64,000 bases of DNA from Halalkalibacillus sediminis (lineage in GTDB: Bacteria > Bacillota > Bacilli > Bacillales > Alkalibacillaceae): assembly GCF_002844535.1 (NCBI RefSeq), contig NZ_PJNH01000003.1, positions 1 through 64,000 of the forward strand, read 5' to 3'. Below are positions 8,675 through 18,183 of the stretch, piece after piece. The notes below the pieces were generated by a model. That model had not been told where the DNA came from and did not search any database. It was given only the letters and a program-made list of their open reading frames with translations. Every line of letters starts with the position of its first letter. Positions within the stretch are counted from its first letter, which is position 1. A program made the position numbers and the translations under genes.

Positions 8675-9544
8675 TTACTCCTTCCCAATAGAATCTAGGA
8701 TGTTTTCTGCCTCATCCATTTGTTTTTTTGTTGAAACAATGTAACGGTCGGTCATCTCAAGCGCTGACTCAAACCCTTTTTTCAGAGAGCTCTTTGTAGG
8801 GAATTTAGATAAATCAATACCTAAGTTCACAATTGTTTGGGCAACTTCAGGACGAATTCCCACAAGAATACACGTTGCGCCAACTAAACGAACAGCTTCA
8901 GCAGCTTGAATGATATGGTGAGCGACCATAGTATCAACAACAGGCACACCTGTAATGTCTATTAAAACTACGCTTGAACGATGTTTGATTACACCATCCA
9001 GTAAATTCTCCATAATCGTCTTCGCCCGGTCAGTATCAATCGTTCCAACAAGTGGCAGGACTGTGATGCCCTCCATTACTGGTATTAATGGAGCTGATAA
9101 TTCCTGAAGTGCCACTCTTTGAAGTGAAACCGTGTTATTCCAGTTACTAGAATATTCGTTAATCAGTTGATTTTTAATAGGGTCAACCCAATTATTTACA
9201 TCTTGCATAACTTGAAGAAAGACTTCTTTACTTTCCTCTTCAACTGCATTTAAGATCACATTGATGCTGACTGTGCGGAAAGTTTGCATCCCTTCAGTCA
9301 GATATCCTAATGGCCAACCTAAGTTTACGATTCTCTCAGAAAATTGGTTGATATGATCATACGAATTATCTTTTTCAATTGTCGAAAAAATGACACTTAC
9401 GAACTCCCGATTTTGTTCCTCTATCAAATCAGTTGAAATCGTAGATGTATAATCTTGTAGTCTTGTTTGATCTAATTGACTTAACCACTTATTTTCAATT
9501 TTTTCTTTATTTTCCAGCACAATACTTCTGACATCCACGCTCAC
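8675..9544 (-). CDS. rsbR: Stressosome sensor protein RsbR
   Basis: 289 residues: an N-terminal non-heme globin-like domain (1-130) without the heme histidine signature, a helical linker, and a C-terminal STAS domain (about 150-275) with threonines in [10 protein letters not shown] and [10 protein letters not shown] at the positions phosphorylated by RsbT in RsbRA. First gene of the stressosome module. Start is GTG at 9544 with GGAGG seven bases upstream. I saw no convincing sigma-A promoter in 9545-9708. Confidence 0.94.
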   Translation of the reverse strand: MSVDVRSIVLENKEKIENKWLSQLDQTRLQDYTSTISTDLIEEQNREFVSVIFSTIEKDNSYDHINQFSERIVNLGWPLGYLTEGMQTFRTVSINVILNAVEEESKEVFLQVMQDVNNWVDPIKNQLINEYSSNWNNTVSLQRVALQELSAPLIPVMEGITVLPLVGTIDTDRAKTIMENLLDGVIKHRSSVVLIDITGVPVVDTMVAHHIIQAAEAVRLVGATCILVGIRPEVAQTIVNLGIDLSKFPTKSSLKKGFESALEMTDRYIVSTKKQMDEAENILDSIGKE

Positions 9545-9705
9545 ATTGATACCTCCAAAAAAATATGTTTAATTACAATTTATCACTAACATTCAGAATA
9601 ATCTAGCCATTTACTATCAAAGACAGCAAATGTTTACTTGAAAAGACTGGAATCGACAGCTATTTTCCTAAAAGAAGAGGTCTCTTTTTTCCTAAAATTA
9701 ACAAA

Positions 9706-9762
9706 AATAAAAAACCACCCTTTACTGTAGGATGCAAACTAGCACCTACCTAGGATGGTTTA
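9706..9762 (-). terminator. Terminator downstream of mazF
   Basis: Stem with arms at 9713-9720 and 9753-9760 (one G-U pair in the minus-strand RNA) followed by TTTTTTATTTTT on the minus strand. It separates the alr-mazEF unit from the rsb operon. Confidence 0.65.
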
Positions 9763-9765
9763 CAC

Positions 9766-10116
9766 TTACAAATCTAATAAGCCTAGACTAATTTGTAATG
9801 CATCATCAACTTGATTCATCAAGTATTCGTCAAGCGTCGTGATTTTATCTGTCAATCTCTGTTTATCAATTGTACGTATTTGTTCTAATAATACAACTGA
9901 ATCACGTTCAAAACCATATTTTTCTGAATCTATTTCTACATGTGTTGGTAATTTTGCTTTTTGAATTTGTGCAGTGATCGCTGCCACTATAACAGTCGGA
10001 CTAAAACGATTTCCAATGTTATTTTGGATAATAAGCACTGGGCGAACACCGCCTTGCTCAGATCCTACCACCGGGGTAAGGTCTGCATAAAAGACGTCGC
10101 CTCGTTTTACGTACAA
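9766..10116 (-). CDS. mazF: Endoribonuclease toxin MazF (NdoA)
   Basis: 116 residues, almost identical in pattern to B. subtilis NdoA: it starts [20 protein letters not shown] and contains [11 protein letters not shown] and IRTIDKQRL. In Bacillus this is a single-strand mRNA endonuclease cutting at UACAU, neutralised by the MazE antitoxin encoded immediately upstream (six-base gap). A chromosomal, housekeeping-type toxin-antitoxin pair. Confidence 0.97.
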   Translation of the reverse strand: MYVKRGDVFYADLTPVVGSEQGGVRPVLIIQNNIGNRFSPTVIVAAITAQIQKAKLPTHVEIDSEKYGFERDSVVLLEQIRTIDKQRLTDKITTLDEYLMNQVDDALQISLGLLDL

Positions 10117-10121
10117 ATTAA

Positions 10122-10403
10122 TTACACCCCACTCACTAAGCGCTCTAGAGTGATTTCAGCCTCCTCTTCAGCTTGGAAAGCCTCAGATGCAATATCCAGG
10201 TTGATATTTTTCATCTCTACATAACCACGGCGCATTGATTCTTTGATCTTACGAGCTTTCTCCGATTTTACATAACTGTGAAGCGCTTGAAGAATAACCG
10301 TATTACGATCCGATTCTTCAGATTCTACTTCGACTAAATGATCACACTCATTTAATAAAGAAACAGGAAGCTTAACCATAATTTCTTCTGATGTTTCTGC
10401 CAT
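10122..10403 (-). CDS. mazE: Antitoxin MazE (NdoAI), ribbon-helix-helix
   Basis: 93 residues with an N-terminal ribbon-helix-helix segment ([14 protein letters not shown], then a recognition-like helix) and an acidic C-terminal tail ([16 protein letters not shown]) of the sort that fills the MazF groove. Lies between alr and mazF, the usual Firmicute order. Confidence 0.95.
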   Translation of the reverse strand: MAETSEEIMVKLPVSLLNECDHLVEVESEESDRNTVILQALHSYVKSEKARKIKESMRRGYVEMKNINLDIASEAFQAEEEAEITLERLVSGV

Positions 10404-10548
10404 TCAGTACACCCCCAGCAAATTTCGAGCCATAAAGCTATTAACAATGATATCATCGTTTTGCCTAATAAGCAAAGAAAAATGTGAAAAAATGTCGATT
10501 TTTAAATCATTTTCTCCGCGTTTAGCAAAAAAACGAACCTTTTAACCG

Positions 10549-11670
10549 TCATTTCCGATAAATTCTAGGAATGCGACGATTAAACATACATGGAATTTCA
10601 TAGTTAATGGTTTCCAAATATGTAGCGATATCATCGACAGTAACTTCTTGATCTCTACTTCTGCCGATTAGGGTAACTCTTGTACCAACGGGATACTCGC
10701 GGGGTAACCGAATCATACATTGATCCATGCATATTCGACCTACAATCGGAACAAATTCTCCTTCAATCAAAACTTCAAAATTTTGAAGTTTCCTTATCCA
10801 GCCATCTCCATAACCGATGGGTATCGTCCCGATCCACTCATTATCTGTGGTACGATATGTAGCTCCGTAACTGATTCCTTCATCTTCACTTACCTTTTTA
10901 ACATGAATTAGCTCAGTATGCAACGAAAAAGCTTGAATTAAAGGTTTTCTTGTGGCAGATGCAACATCTTCTGACGGATATAAACCATACATACCTATTC
11001 CAAACCTTACTCCGTCAAACGTATCCTCAGGATAGCGAAAAGCCGCAGCAGTATTGCCCGTGTGCACTTCTACTGTTTCTGGCAAGTACGCTTTCAACTT
11101 AGAATATAAGCCTCGAAATCGTTCCAATTGGACCTTATAATAGGAATCATCCGTTTCGTCTGCTGTCGAAAAGTGTGTGAAGACTCCAGTAATATTAAGG
11201 CTACTGTCATTAACTTCCTTAATAACATCATACGCTTCTTCGAACGTTCTTATACCTATTCGTCCCATTCCTGAGTCGATTTTAAGATGGATATCCAACT
11301 TTTCATCCTTTAGATATTCGCTAGCTGCACGAATCCACTCAGATTGAAAGGCTGTTGCTATAATTCTATTTCGAGCTGCAACCGGGGCATCTTCAGGTCT
11401 GATCCACCCCATTACTAATATAGGAATATCTTTAAAATACATTCGTAAGCGAATAGCTTCATCAAGAATTGCCACTGCAAGAGCATCCGCACCCGCTTCT
11501 AAGGCTGCTTCAGCAACTTCTATTTCACCATGCCCGTAAGCATCAGCTTTCACTGCGGCATAGATTTTCTTCTCACCATTATAATGATCGTGCAATACCT
11601 TCACATTATTACGAATAGCCGATAGATCAACTTCTGCCCAAGTATCTCGATAGAAAGGTTCTGTAGTCAT
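10549..11670 (-). CDS. alr: Alanine racemase
   Basis: 373-residue fold-type III PLP enzyme interconverting L- and D-alanine for peptidoglycan. The PLP lysine is in YAAVKADAYGHG (Lys41) and the opposite-face catalytic tyrosine in ISYGATYRT; the substrate-pocket segment MYGLYPS is also present. N-terminal barrel and C-terminal beta domain are complete. Located upstream of mazEF with a 145-base gap containing no clear terminator. Confidence 0.97.
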   Translation of the reverse strand: MTTEPFYRDTWAEVDLSAIRNNVKVLHDHYNGEKKIYAAVKADAYGHGEIEVAEAALEAGADALAVAILDEAIRLRMYFKDIPILVMGWIRPEDAPVAARNRIIATAFQSEWIRAASEYLKDEKLDIHLKIDSGMGRIGIRTFEEAYDVIKEVNDSSLNITGVFTHFSTADETDDSYYKVQLERFRGLYSKLKAYLPETVEVHTGNTAAAFRYPEDTFDGVRFGIGMYGLYPSEDVASATRKPLIQAFSLHTELIHVKKVSEDEGISYGATYRTTDNEWIGTIPIGYGDGWIRKLQNFEVLIEGEFVPIVGRICMDQCMIRLPREYPVGTRVTLIGRSRDQEVTVDDIATYLETINYEIPCMFNRRIPRIYRK

Positions 11671-11730
11671 AAAAGTACTTCCTTCTTTTTTCTATCATTA
11701 TTGATGGTGGAAGCCTCTATTGTCAATTAG

Positions 11731-11874
11731 AAAAGCGCAAGCGTCCGTTTATCAGCGTATCAATTGGAGAAAAGGACCAGGAAATAAAGGAAACACCGTG
11801 AGTAAGCGAACAGATGTTGACTTATTGATTGTTCATTTTAGAAATTGACTAGTTGATGGACGCTGGAGCTAGAC
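11731..11874. repeat. 144-bp MITE-like repeat, copy 1
   Basis: Aligns without gaps to 28641-28784, about 124 of 144 positions identical by eye. The ends are imperfect inverted repeats: AGCGTCC and ATCAGCGTATCAATT at the left recur inverted at the right. No open frame of note. It fills most of the 320-base gene-free gap between ydcC and alr; the rest (11875-11990) holds the ydcC terminator. Confidence 0.75.
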
Positions 11875-11911
11875 AAAGAAAAGTGCATGCACACTCTTTT
11901 AAGCAATTAAG

Positions 11912-11948
11912 AAAATTGAGCTGGTCCGCAATTGAACCAGCTCGAAGT
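11912..11948 (-). terminator. Probable terminator of ydcC
   Basis: Hairpin with 8-bp arms at 11918-11925 and 11936-11943; the minus strand continues into a moderately T-rich stretch. Confidence 0.5.
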
Positions 11949-11990
11949 AAAATCAAATAATTTTGAGAGAGGAAATTGAGTATCAACATT

Positions 11991-13013
11991 CTATTTCATC
12001 GAATTGCTTTGAACGGATTTCGCAACTTCAACCATTTCGTCAACTGTCAGACTATCACTGGCTAAAACGAATTTCATCCCATCTTGTTGCCATTCCAAAG
12101 AGTGGTTATCCATTAAGCCGACTGTAACCCCTAGGTCTACCATTTCACCTGACGCATATACAGGGACAGTCAGATTAGTGGGGTAAGAATCATATTTTTC
12201 CTGGATAATCGTAAAAGGTTTCGATCCTTCAAAAGATAGGATAACTCTTTCACCTTCTTCGAAATCTACGAATTCCTCAGTATCTAAACTAGTTCCTTCA
12301 GGAGTCGTGAATGGGTAGTAAACGCTAAACTCTTCTTCTGCCTCTAATTCACTGATTGTCGGTACACTGATCGCTCCTTCAGCAAGGTTTCTTTCAGTGT
12401 CGAATTCACCGTCTTCAATTGTTGGGTTTTCCTCATATTCAGTGAAATCAACTTCGACTTTCTTTTCCCCTTCAGCATTGAATACTTTAACTAAAGCTGG
12501 ATCATATGTTTTTCGATGGAAATAGATTTCTTGAGTAGGTAATTGTTGATTACCTTTATAATTGGTTTGAACTTTGAACACATAATAATTCTCTGTCTTC
12601 TTGAATTCTCGCTCAGAATCTTGGTTGATGTCGTCGACTAAAGAAGTGAATAAGTAGGGCTGGCTATGATTTCTTGGCCAGTCATTCTGAAACTTATAGC
12701 TTTTGTTAATCGAAGGAGTTAGGACAAAGACACCTTCTTCGTTTCTTAAAATAATTTGATTCCCTTTGTCATCATTCGTATTGTGCATGATAACTTTATA
12801 GAAATCATCCTTCTTGTGCCAAACTTCTACATCATAGTTCTGATTTTCTTCCCCTGTGTTCATCGACATATTTACAGTAGCCTTGAAACTATTCGTTTCC
12901 TCTGCCTGTTTGTTCAGAGACTGTAATACATCATCAACCGATTCTTCTCCGCATGCTGCTAGCAAGCTTGTCATGAATAAAATAACTAAGAGAAGCACTA
13001 GCTTTCGTTTCAT
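11991..13013 (-). CDS. ydcC: LolA-like lipoprotein (YdcC/GerS-type)
   Basis: 340 residues with a lipoprotein signal peptide: a charged start, a hydrophobic core and lipobox SLLAAC with Cys21 as the lipidated residue. The mature part resembles the YdcC/LolA-like beta-sheet fold, with a C-terminal DUF4367-like segment. YdcC homologues are membrane-anchored; the related clostridial GerS is needed for spore germination, so a spore-envelope role is possible but inferred. Position between acpS and alr is the Bacillus order. AAGGAG precedes the ATG. Confidence 0.88.
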   Translation of the reverse strand: MKRKLVLLLVILFMTSLLAACGEESVDDVLQSLNKQAEETNSFKATVNMSMNTGEENQNYDVEVWHKKDDFYKVIMHNTNDDKGNQIILRNEEGVFVLTPSINKSYKFQNDWPRNHSQPYLFTSLVDDINQDSEREFKKTENYYVFKVQTNYKGNQQLPTQEIYFHRKTYDPALVKVFNAEGEKKVEVDFTEYEENPTIEDGEFDTERNLAEGAISVPTISELEAEEEFSVYYPFTTPEGTSLDTEEFVDFEEGERVILSFEGSKPFTIIQEKYDSYPTNLTVPVYASGEMVDLGVTVGLMDNHSLEWQQDGMKFVLASDSLTVDEMVEVAKSVQSNSMK

Positions 13014-13158
13014 TTGGACAACTCCTTCGCCTCATTTTCATTGCTTGATGTTCCAAGCGATCTATAGTGTTGCGGTTACAATGTGCACATTGGATTTATT
13101 GTTACCCGCATTAAACTATATGAGACGACCTGTCCGTTTATGCAGACTAGCTATCGAT

Positions 13159-13518
13159 TCAATTTTCTATGATTACTTGAGCCACAGCAAAGGCTCTACT
13201 ATGAGAGATTGAGACATGGGCACCTTTTTGTTTTTCACCATTTTCAAATAAAAAAGGTTTTCCATTTTCATCAGAAATGATTTCTAAAGAGTGAAAAGAT
13301 AGTTGCTTTCCTATTCCACAACCTACCGCTTTCGCATATGCTTCTTTGGCAGCGAAACGACCTGCCAGATACTCCGCACGTCTTCGATCACTTTTAATTT
13401 TTTCGAAACGATCAATTTCTCTAGTAGTCAAAATTCTTTTCACGAATTTCGGGTGTGAAGAACGCAATTCTTGGATGCGTTCAATCTCACAGATATCAAT
13501 CCCTGTACCTTTAATCAT
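13159..13518 (-). CDS. acpS: Holo-[acyl-carrier-protein] synthase
   Basis: 119 residues, the normal AcpS length. Magnesium and CoA-binding motifs GTGIDICEIERI at the start and AGRFAAKEAYAKAVG near residue 55 are intact. It transfers 4'-phosphopantetheine from CoA to the acyl carrier protein. Divergent from the rhomboid gene, as in Bacillus. Confidence 0.97.
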   Translation of the reverse strand: MIKGTGIDICEIERIQELRSSHPKFVKRILTTREIDRFEKIKSDRRRAEYLAGRFAAKEAYAKAVGCGIGKQLSFHSLEIISDENGKPFLFENGEKQKGAHVSISHSRAFAVAQVIIEN

Positions 13519-13609
13519 TCGAAACCCTTCTTTCTAATTGCATGTTCATACAATCATTAGTATTCTTAAGAAGAAAATAATTTGTAACGTATATGAAAGA
13601 GGCGTCAAT

Positions 13610-14233
13610 ATGTACTTTTTACGCACAGAAAGCTTCAGTCAATTCATCCGATTATACCCAATCATTACAATCATTATAGCTATCCACACCGCATTCTTTG
13701 TATTCAATCACGTACTGACCATCTTCATGCCTGGGCTAGAATCGTATTATTACCTATTAATGGGTCAAAACTATTTCATCGCTGTTGAAGGTGAATATTG
13801 GCGGTTGATCACACCGATCTTCCTACATGCTGGATTTACCCACGTATTATTCAACTCGTTCAGCTTAGTCCTCTTTGGACCTGTCTTAGAACGTATGCTA
13901 GGTAAGTTCAAATTCATTCTAGCATATTTAATATGTGGAATTCTCGCAAACGTAGCGACCCTTTACTTAGCCCCATTGAATTATGCTTCCGTGGGTGCTT
14001 CCGGGGCGATTTTCGGGTTGTTCGGCTTATATGTATTCATGTTACTTTTTAGACAGGACCTCTTGGATTCGCAAAGCAGACAGATGATCATGGTCATCGT
14101 CATCTTTGCTCTAGTAATGACTTTCGTGAATAGTAATATCAATATTTACGCACATATTTTCGGATTGATCGCAGGCGTTGCGCTTGGGCCGATTATACTA
14201 AACCGCGTACGTCCGATACCGCACTATTTCTAA
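13610..14233 (+). CDS. Rhomboid family intramembrane serine protease (YdcA-like)
   Basis: 207 residues from the ATG at 13610, which has AAAGAGG correctly spaced; the longer frame from 13538 has no such site. Six or seven membrane helices. Catalytic serine is in GASGAIFG (Ser131), the histidine in YAHIFG (His182), and the oxyanion-site segment HAGFTHVLFN is present. Rhomboids cleave membrane-embedded substrates. Gene position beside acpS matches B. subtilis ydcA; no substrate is known. Confidence 0.9.
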   Translation: MYFLRTESFSQFIRLYPIITIIIAIHTAFFVFNHVLTIFMPGLESYYYLLMGQNYFIAVEGEYWRLITPIFLHAGFTHVLFNSFSLVLFGPVLERMLGKFKFILAYLICGILANVATLYLAPLNYASVGASGAIFGLFGLYVFMLLFRQDLLDSQSRQMIMVIVIFALVMTFVNSNINIYAHIFGLIAGVALGPIILNRVRPIPHYF

Positions 14234-14255
14234 ATTAAATTAAGGGGTGGAACTA

Positions 14256-15158
14256 ATGGCGAAAAGCCAACTGACTCCCTACCTTGCAGTGGTCATAGGT
14301 GTTTTATCTGTATCAACAGCCGCTATATTCGTCAGGTTAGCAGATGCTCCCGCTTCAATTATTGCAAACTATCGATTATTATTAGCGGTTCTCATTATGC
14401 TTCCTTATATTCTATGGAGGAACCGGTCTGAGTTCAAAGACATCTCAAAAAAGGACTGGATGTACTCCCTAGCAGCCGGCGTATTTTTAGCTATGCACTT
14501 CATTTTATGGTTTGAATCGCTAAATTACACTTCTGTTGCAAGCTCGGTGGTGTTAGTCACTACACAGCCAATTTTCGCTTTTTTAGGTGCATATCTTTTC
14601 TTCAAAGAAAAATTCACAAGCGGCGCAGTACTAAGCATGCTTATAGCATTTACGGGAAGTGTAATAATCAGTTGGGGTGATTTCCAAATCAGTGGACTTG
14701 CCCTATTCGGAAACTTCTTAGCATTAATGGGAGCTATAACGGTTACCGGATATTTTTTATTTGGGCAAAATGTTAGAAAGAGATTGTCTCTAATGACATA
14801 TACATTTGTAGTATATGGTATAAGCTCGGTTACCTTGATTATCTATAATGTTATAATGAGAGAACCATTCGTTGGCTATTCGGTTGATACATGGATATAT
14901 TTCCTTGCATTAGCCATCATCCCGACGTTCCTTGGACATACCCTATTCAATTGGTCATTGAAATGGATCAGTGCATCCACGATTACTACGGGGATATTGT
15001 TCGAACCGATCGGCGCTTCTATTTTAGCCTATTTTGTACTGGATGAACTTGTCACATGGCCGCAATTTCTTGGTGGCTCAATCGTCATATTCGGCCTGAT
15101 GCTATTCATCATCAGTACTTCTAAAAAGAGAAAAGTAAAGGTCATACACGACCAATAA
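14256..15158 (+). CDS. EamA/DMT-superfamily transporter
   Basis: 300-residue protein with ten predicted membrane helices formed by two EamA repeats. The start is ATG 14256 with AAGGGGTGG six bases upstream; an in-frame GTG at 14247 lies inside that site. The substrate cannot be told from sequence; family members export amino acids or metabolites. Follows the rhomboid gene by about 20 bases and may be co-transcribed. Confidence 0.88.
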   Translation: MAKSQLTPYLAVVIGVLSVSTAAIFVRLADAPASIIANYRLLLAVLIMLPYILWRNRSEFKDISKKDWMYSLAAGVFLAMHFILWFESLNYTSVASSVVLVTTQPIFAFLGAYLFFKEKFTSGAVLSMLIAFTGSVIISWGDFQISGLALFGNFLALMGAITVTGYFLFGQNVRKRLSLMTYTFVVYGISSVTLIIYNVIMREPFVGYSVDTWIYFLALAIIPTFLGHTLFNWSLKWISASTITTGILFEPIGASILAYFVLDELVTWPQFLGGSIVIFGLMLFIISTSKKRKVKVIHDQ

Positions 15159-15177
15159 AAATATATGAGGTGATTTG

Positions 15178-16041
15178 ATGTCAATTCAATTAGTTGTTGA
15201 CGGAGCAACAGATTTACCACAAGGGTTTGCAGAAAAATTCGATGTTAAAGTAATTCCATTGAACATTCATTTCAGTAACGAGACCTATAAAGCTGGGGAA
15301 GATTTGGACATTCAAGGTTTTTATAAAAAAATGGCTTCTGAGCAAGAGCTTCCAAAGACTTCAGCCCCAAGCCCGAACGATTTTTATGAGATTTTCAAAG
15401 AGGTAGATGCAGAAACACCGATTTTATATCTGGCGCTCAGCAAAACGTTAAGTGCCACTTACCAAAACGCAACTCTCGGGCGTGACATGTTATTAGAAGA
15501 AGAGCCTGAACGTAAAGTTGAAATCATCAATACGAAAACAACTTCGTGCGGAACAGCATTGTTATTGAACGAAGCGATCAAATTGAAAATGAAGCAAATA
15601 GATTTCCCTGAACTAGCTCAAACAATGAAAAGTTATGCAGAAAGAACAGTTACATTATTTTCTTTACGAACTGTTGATAACTTGATTAAAGGTGGACGAT
15701 TGGATCGCTTCCGCGGTACTATCGCCCGTTCATTGAATATCAAACTATTAATGAGAGCTTCTGATGAAGGAGAAATCGAAGTCACTGAGAAAATCCGCGG
15801 CGAAAAGAAAGCTCTTCGCAGATTAGTAGACCAGATTGGTGAATACACGAAAAGTTTTGAAGGAAAAACAATTGCTTTAGCCCACAGTAATTGTGAAGAT
15901 AAAGCGAAACAAATCCTCTCAAACATTCGTGAAAAATACGATTTCAACGATGAAATGACTGTAGAAATGGGGCCTCTCATCGCCACACATGCTGGTGAAG
16001 GTGGATTGGTCATCTCATTCCTAGGTGATGAAAAGAAGTAG
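15178..16041 (+). CDS. DegV family fatty-acid-binding protein
   Basis: 287 residues with a full DegV domain: the N-terminal VVDGATDLP, the ALSKTLSATYQNA loop and the LRTVDNLIKGGRL segment are typical. DegV/FakB proteins bind fatty acids and, with FakA kinase, phosphorylate exogenous fatty acids; some Bacillus members have no assigned partner, so the exact role is unknown. ATG 15178 has GAGGTGA upstream; an upstream in-frame TTG is rejected. It lies 19 bases after the transporter gene. Confidence 0.92.
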   Translation: MSIQLVVDGATDLPQGFAEKFDVKVIPLNIHFSNETYKAGEDLDIQGFYKKMASEQELPKTSAPSPNDFYEIFKEVDAETPILYLALSKTLSATYQNATLGRDMLLEEEPERKVEIINTKTTSCGTALLLNEAIKLKMKQIDFPELAQTMKSYAERTVTLFSLRTVDNLIKGGRLDRFRGTIARSLNIKLLMRASDEGEIEVTEKIRGEKKALRRLVDQIGEYTKSFEGKTIALAHSNCEDKAKQILSNIREKYDFNDEMTVEMGPLIATHAGEGGLVISFLGDEKK

Positions 16042-16045
16042 ATTC

Positions 16046-16139
16046 ATGAGAAAAACTTGGCTTATCGCCAAGTCCTAATGGCGAAAGCCTTTGTTTTCAC
16101 ATACTCAATCCTTTAACAAAGTTAAACATTCTTAAAGTA
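16046..16139 (+). repeat. Structured dispersed repeat, copy 1
   Basis: Begins five bases after the degV stop. Same sequence as 23053-23147, 26613-26710 and 63449-63545 with few changes. Predicted parts: an outer stem (TGAGAAAAAC with GTTTTCAC), hairpin ACTTGGC-TTATC-GCCAAGT, hairpin GGC-GAAA-GCC, then a second long hairpin around TTTAACAAAGTTAAA. This copy has the most changes in the last stem. Confidence 0.85.
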
Positions 16140-16178
16140 CAAAAAACTTCCTCCAGAGATGGAGGAAGTTTTATTTTG
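16140..16178. terminator. Bidirectional terminator, degV / MFS gene
   Basis: Perfect 9-bp inverted repeat (16146-16154 and 16161-16169), AAAAAA on the left and TTTTATTTT on the right, between convergent genes. Confidence 0.85.
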
Positions 16179-16184
16179 CTTTTT

Positions 16185-17666
16185 TTAGCTGTGATAATCT
16201 TCATACTTCGGTGGTGGCGATGTAAGTACTAATATTCCTGCAATCAATGGTAGAAGTGGTGTTAGAAGCAGTACCTCTGAATACCCACCCATTACATCGT
16301 AAAACAATCCATATGGCAGAGGTCCTAAAGCTGAACCAACAACCATCACTGATTGAGCGATACTTTTTATACTTCCTAAATGTCTTCGCCCAAAATAATT
16401 CGGCCAGATGATGTTCAGTGTAATTCTCTCAAAGCCGTGAGCTACTCCCCATAGAACTCCATAGATGATGGCACCGGTCGCCGTTTGTGTATACCATAAC
16501 CAAAGAATCGCTAAGATATGGATGGCAAACGTCGCTGATAAAATATAATGCACCTTATACTTGTCCACTAGATAACCTGAAACGAATGTTACTGGAAAAC
16601 CGATAATTGCCATAAGAGACAAAACAAAAGAAGCAATTTCAGGCGACAGAGATTTACCCTCCATAATTGAAAAGATGTGGAACGTAATCCCCGTATTTGT
16701 CAGTGCAGGGATACTGATGCAACCAAGGATAACCCAAAAAGCTTTAGTCCTCATGGCTTCCTTCAGTGTCCAGTTCACTTCATTATCTACTGGATTATCT
16801 TCTTCCTCTGTATGATCGAATTCTGCTGATTTTTTTGGTGTTCTTTTAACTATCCAGAAAACTACTAAAATAGCTGCTGTGGTCAACAATATGCGGATAT
16901 AGGTCGGTGGCATCCAAGAAAATAATTCAGTCAATTGACGATCTATTGGAGGGATGATCGTTAACCCAATCAACGCTACAATACTGACGGCTGTAAACAG
17001 GGGGAATCTGGACACTTGTTTTTGGGAAACTTTGCCCCTTCTCCTCCCGTCGATTATCTCGTCGATCTCGCTTGGTTGGTTTCTAACTAGCATGATAGCA
17101 AACGGAACGAATAACACTAATAGCGCAATTCCCCAAACAGACCAAGCTGCTCTCCACCCTAATTGTTCGATCATAAAATAATTCAAAGGTGGAATGAAAG
17201 CGGCACCCGCAAAGCCACCAATAGCCATTACGCTAAGGGCTCGTCCCCTTTTTTCCAAAAACCACTGGGGTACTAGCGTATTCGGGAGAAGAGTCATCGA
17301 TCCTTGACCAAAAATTCTCAACATGAAAAAGCCGAAGAACATCATAACAGGACCTACAATCGCTGCATTCCAGAATGTAGCTAAGGCGAGTGCTGTCCCA
17401 ATCGCTGTCATCATAATCCTCTGGCCGAAACGGTCGGTCAAACGCCCGATGATAAATAGCAAAAATCCCGCTAAAAGGGTCGCGCCTGAATAAAGACCAG
17501 AAACATAGGAACGGCTATAATCGAATTCTTCAATATAGTAATCAATAAATGTGGAAATCGCGAAGGTTTGTCCAGGTCCTGAAAAAAACACACTCAGACC
17601 CGCCACCGCAACAACCACCCAGCCATAGTAAAAGGGTGTGTTCATTACTTTATTTTTAGAGAGCAT
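16185..17666 (-). CDS. MFS transporter (monocarboxylate/oxalate-formate-like)
   Basis: 493 residues with twelve predicted membrane helices, the MFS loop 2-3 motif GRLTDRFGQR around residue 74, a long charged central loop (about 210-310) and motif-like YLVDKYK after helix 8. Sequence style resembles the OFA/MCT groups that move organic acids, but the substrate is inferred only. Stands alone and converges with degV. Confidence 0.88.
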   Translation of the reverse strand: MLSKNKVMNTPFYYGWVVVAVAGLSVFFSGPGQTFAISTFIDYYIEEFDYSRSYVSGLYSGATLLAGFLLFIIGRLTDRFGQRIMMTAIGTALALATFWNAAIVGPVMMFFGFFMLRIFGQGSMTLLPNTLVPQWFLEKRGRALSVMAIGGFAGAAFIPPLNYFMIEQLGWRAAWSVWGIALLVLFVPFAIMLVRNQPSEIDEIIDGRRRGKVSQKQVSRFPLFTAVSIVALIGLTIIPPIDRQLTELFSWMPPTYIRILLTTAAILVVFWIVKRTPKKSAEFDHTEEEDNPVDNEVNWTLKEAMRTKAFWVILGCISIPALTNTGITFHIFSIMEGKSLSPEIASFVLSLMAIIGFPVTFVSGYLVDKYKVHYILSATFAIHILAILWLWYTQTATGAIIYGVLWGVAHGFERITLNIIWPNYFGRRHLGSIKSIAQSVMVVGSALGPLPYGLFYDVMGGYSEVLLLTPLLPLIAGILVLTSPPPKYEDYHS

Positions 17667-17744
17667 GATAAATCCTTCTTTCTATCTCTTTTAAACGCTT
17701 TAAATTGTAACATAATTTACGGGTCTCGAAATAATTTACGGTTA

Positions 17745-18065
17745 TTATTTTCTAAAACCATTAATCATTGATTGGAAGTCTTGCATGACCGGAGAGATTT
17801 GCTGTGCAGTTTTCATCACTTGACCAAAGGTGACAAAGAGTTTCTCCATATCTACTTCCCCGTCCTCCCCTTTGAAATAATTCATGACTCCACCTAACCC
17901 TTGTGGTTGATTCGCAGATTGATAGAAATCCTCAGGTGAATGGTAATAAGGGTTATACTGGTTATAAGGCTGTTCATAAAAATATGGAGGTGTTTGGTAA
18001 GTCGTATATGGAACCAACAGAGGGTCAAAAGAATATTCTTGTTGCTGATTTCTATAGTCATTCAT
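17745..18065 (-). CDS. YppG-like protein
   Basis: 106 residues: an N-terminal half rich in Tyr, Gln, Pro and Asn without membrane segments, and a C-terminal helical part (GEVDMEKLFVTFGQVMKTAQQI) ending in FRK. This is the pattern of the YppG family of Bacillus, whose function is not known; the Tyr/Pro-rich region recalls spore-coat proteins, which is inference. Single gene, opposite to the SDR gene at 18184. Confidence 0.75.
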   Translation of the reverse strand: MNDYRNQQQEYSFDPLLVPYTTYQTPPYFYEQPYNQYNPYYHSPEDFYQSANQPQGLGGVMNYFKGEDGEVDMEKLFVTFGQVMKTAQQISPVMQDFQSMINGFRK

Positions 18066-18183
18066 TCGAACTCACTCCCTTACCCAATTATATGAACAGG
18101 AAAAATTATTGTGCTACCGTCTATTTTTAGAGGATTTCAAAAAGTTTTATTGAACATTATTAGAATGAATGGAGTGATTTGGA

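Noticed and set aside
9766-10403. mazEF as a horizontally acquired defence island
   Set aside because: Its place between alr and rsbR is the ancestral Bacillus position, and the proteins look like the housekeeping NdoA/NdoAI pair.
16046-16139. The four-copy structured repeat as a riboswitch
   Set aside because: It follows stop codons or lies antisense to its neighbours rather than sitting in 5' leaders, and its sequence fits no riboswitch class I know.
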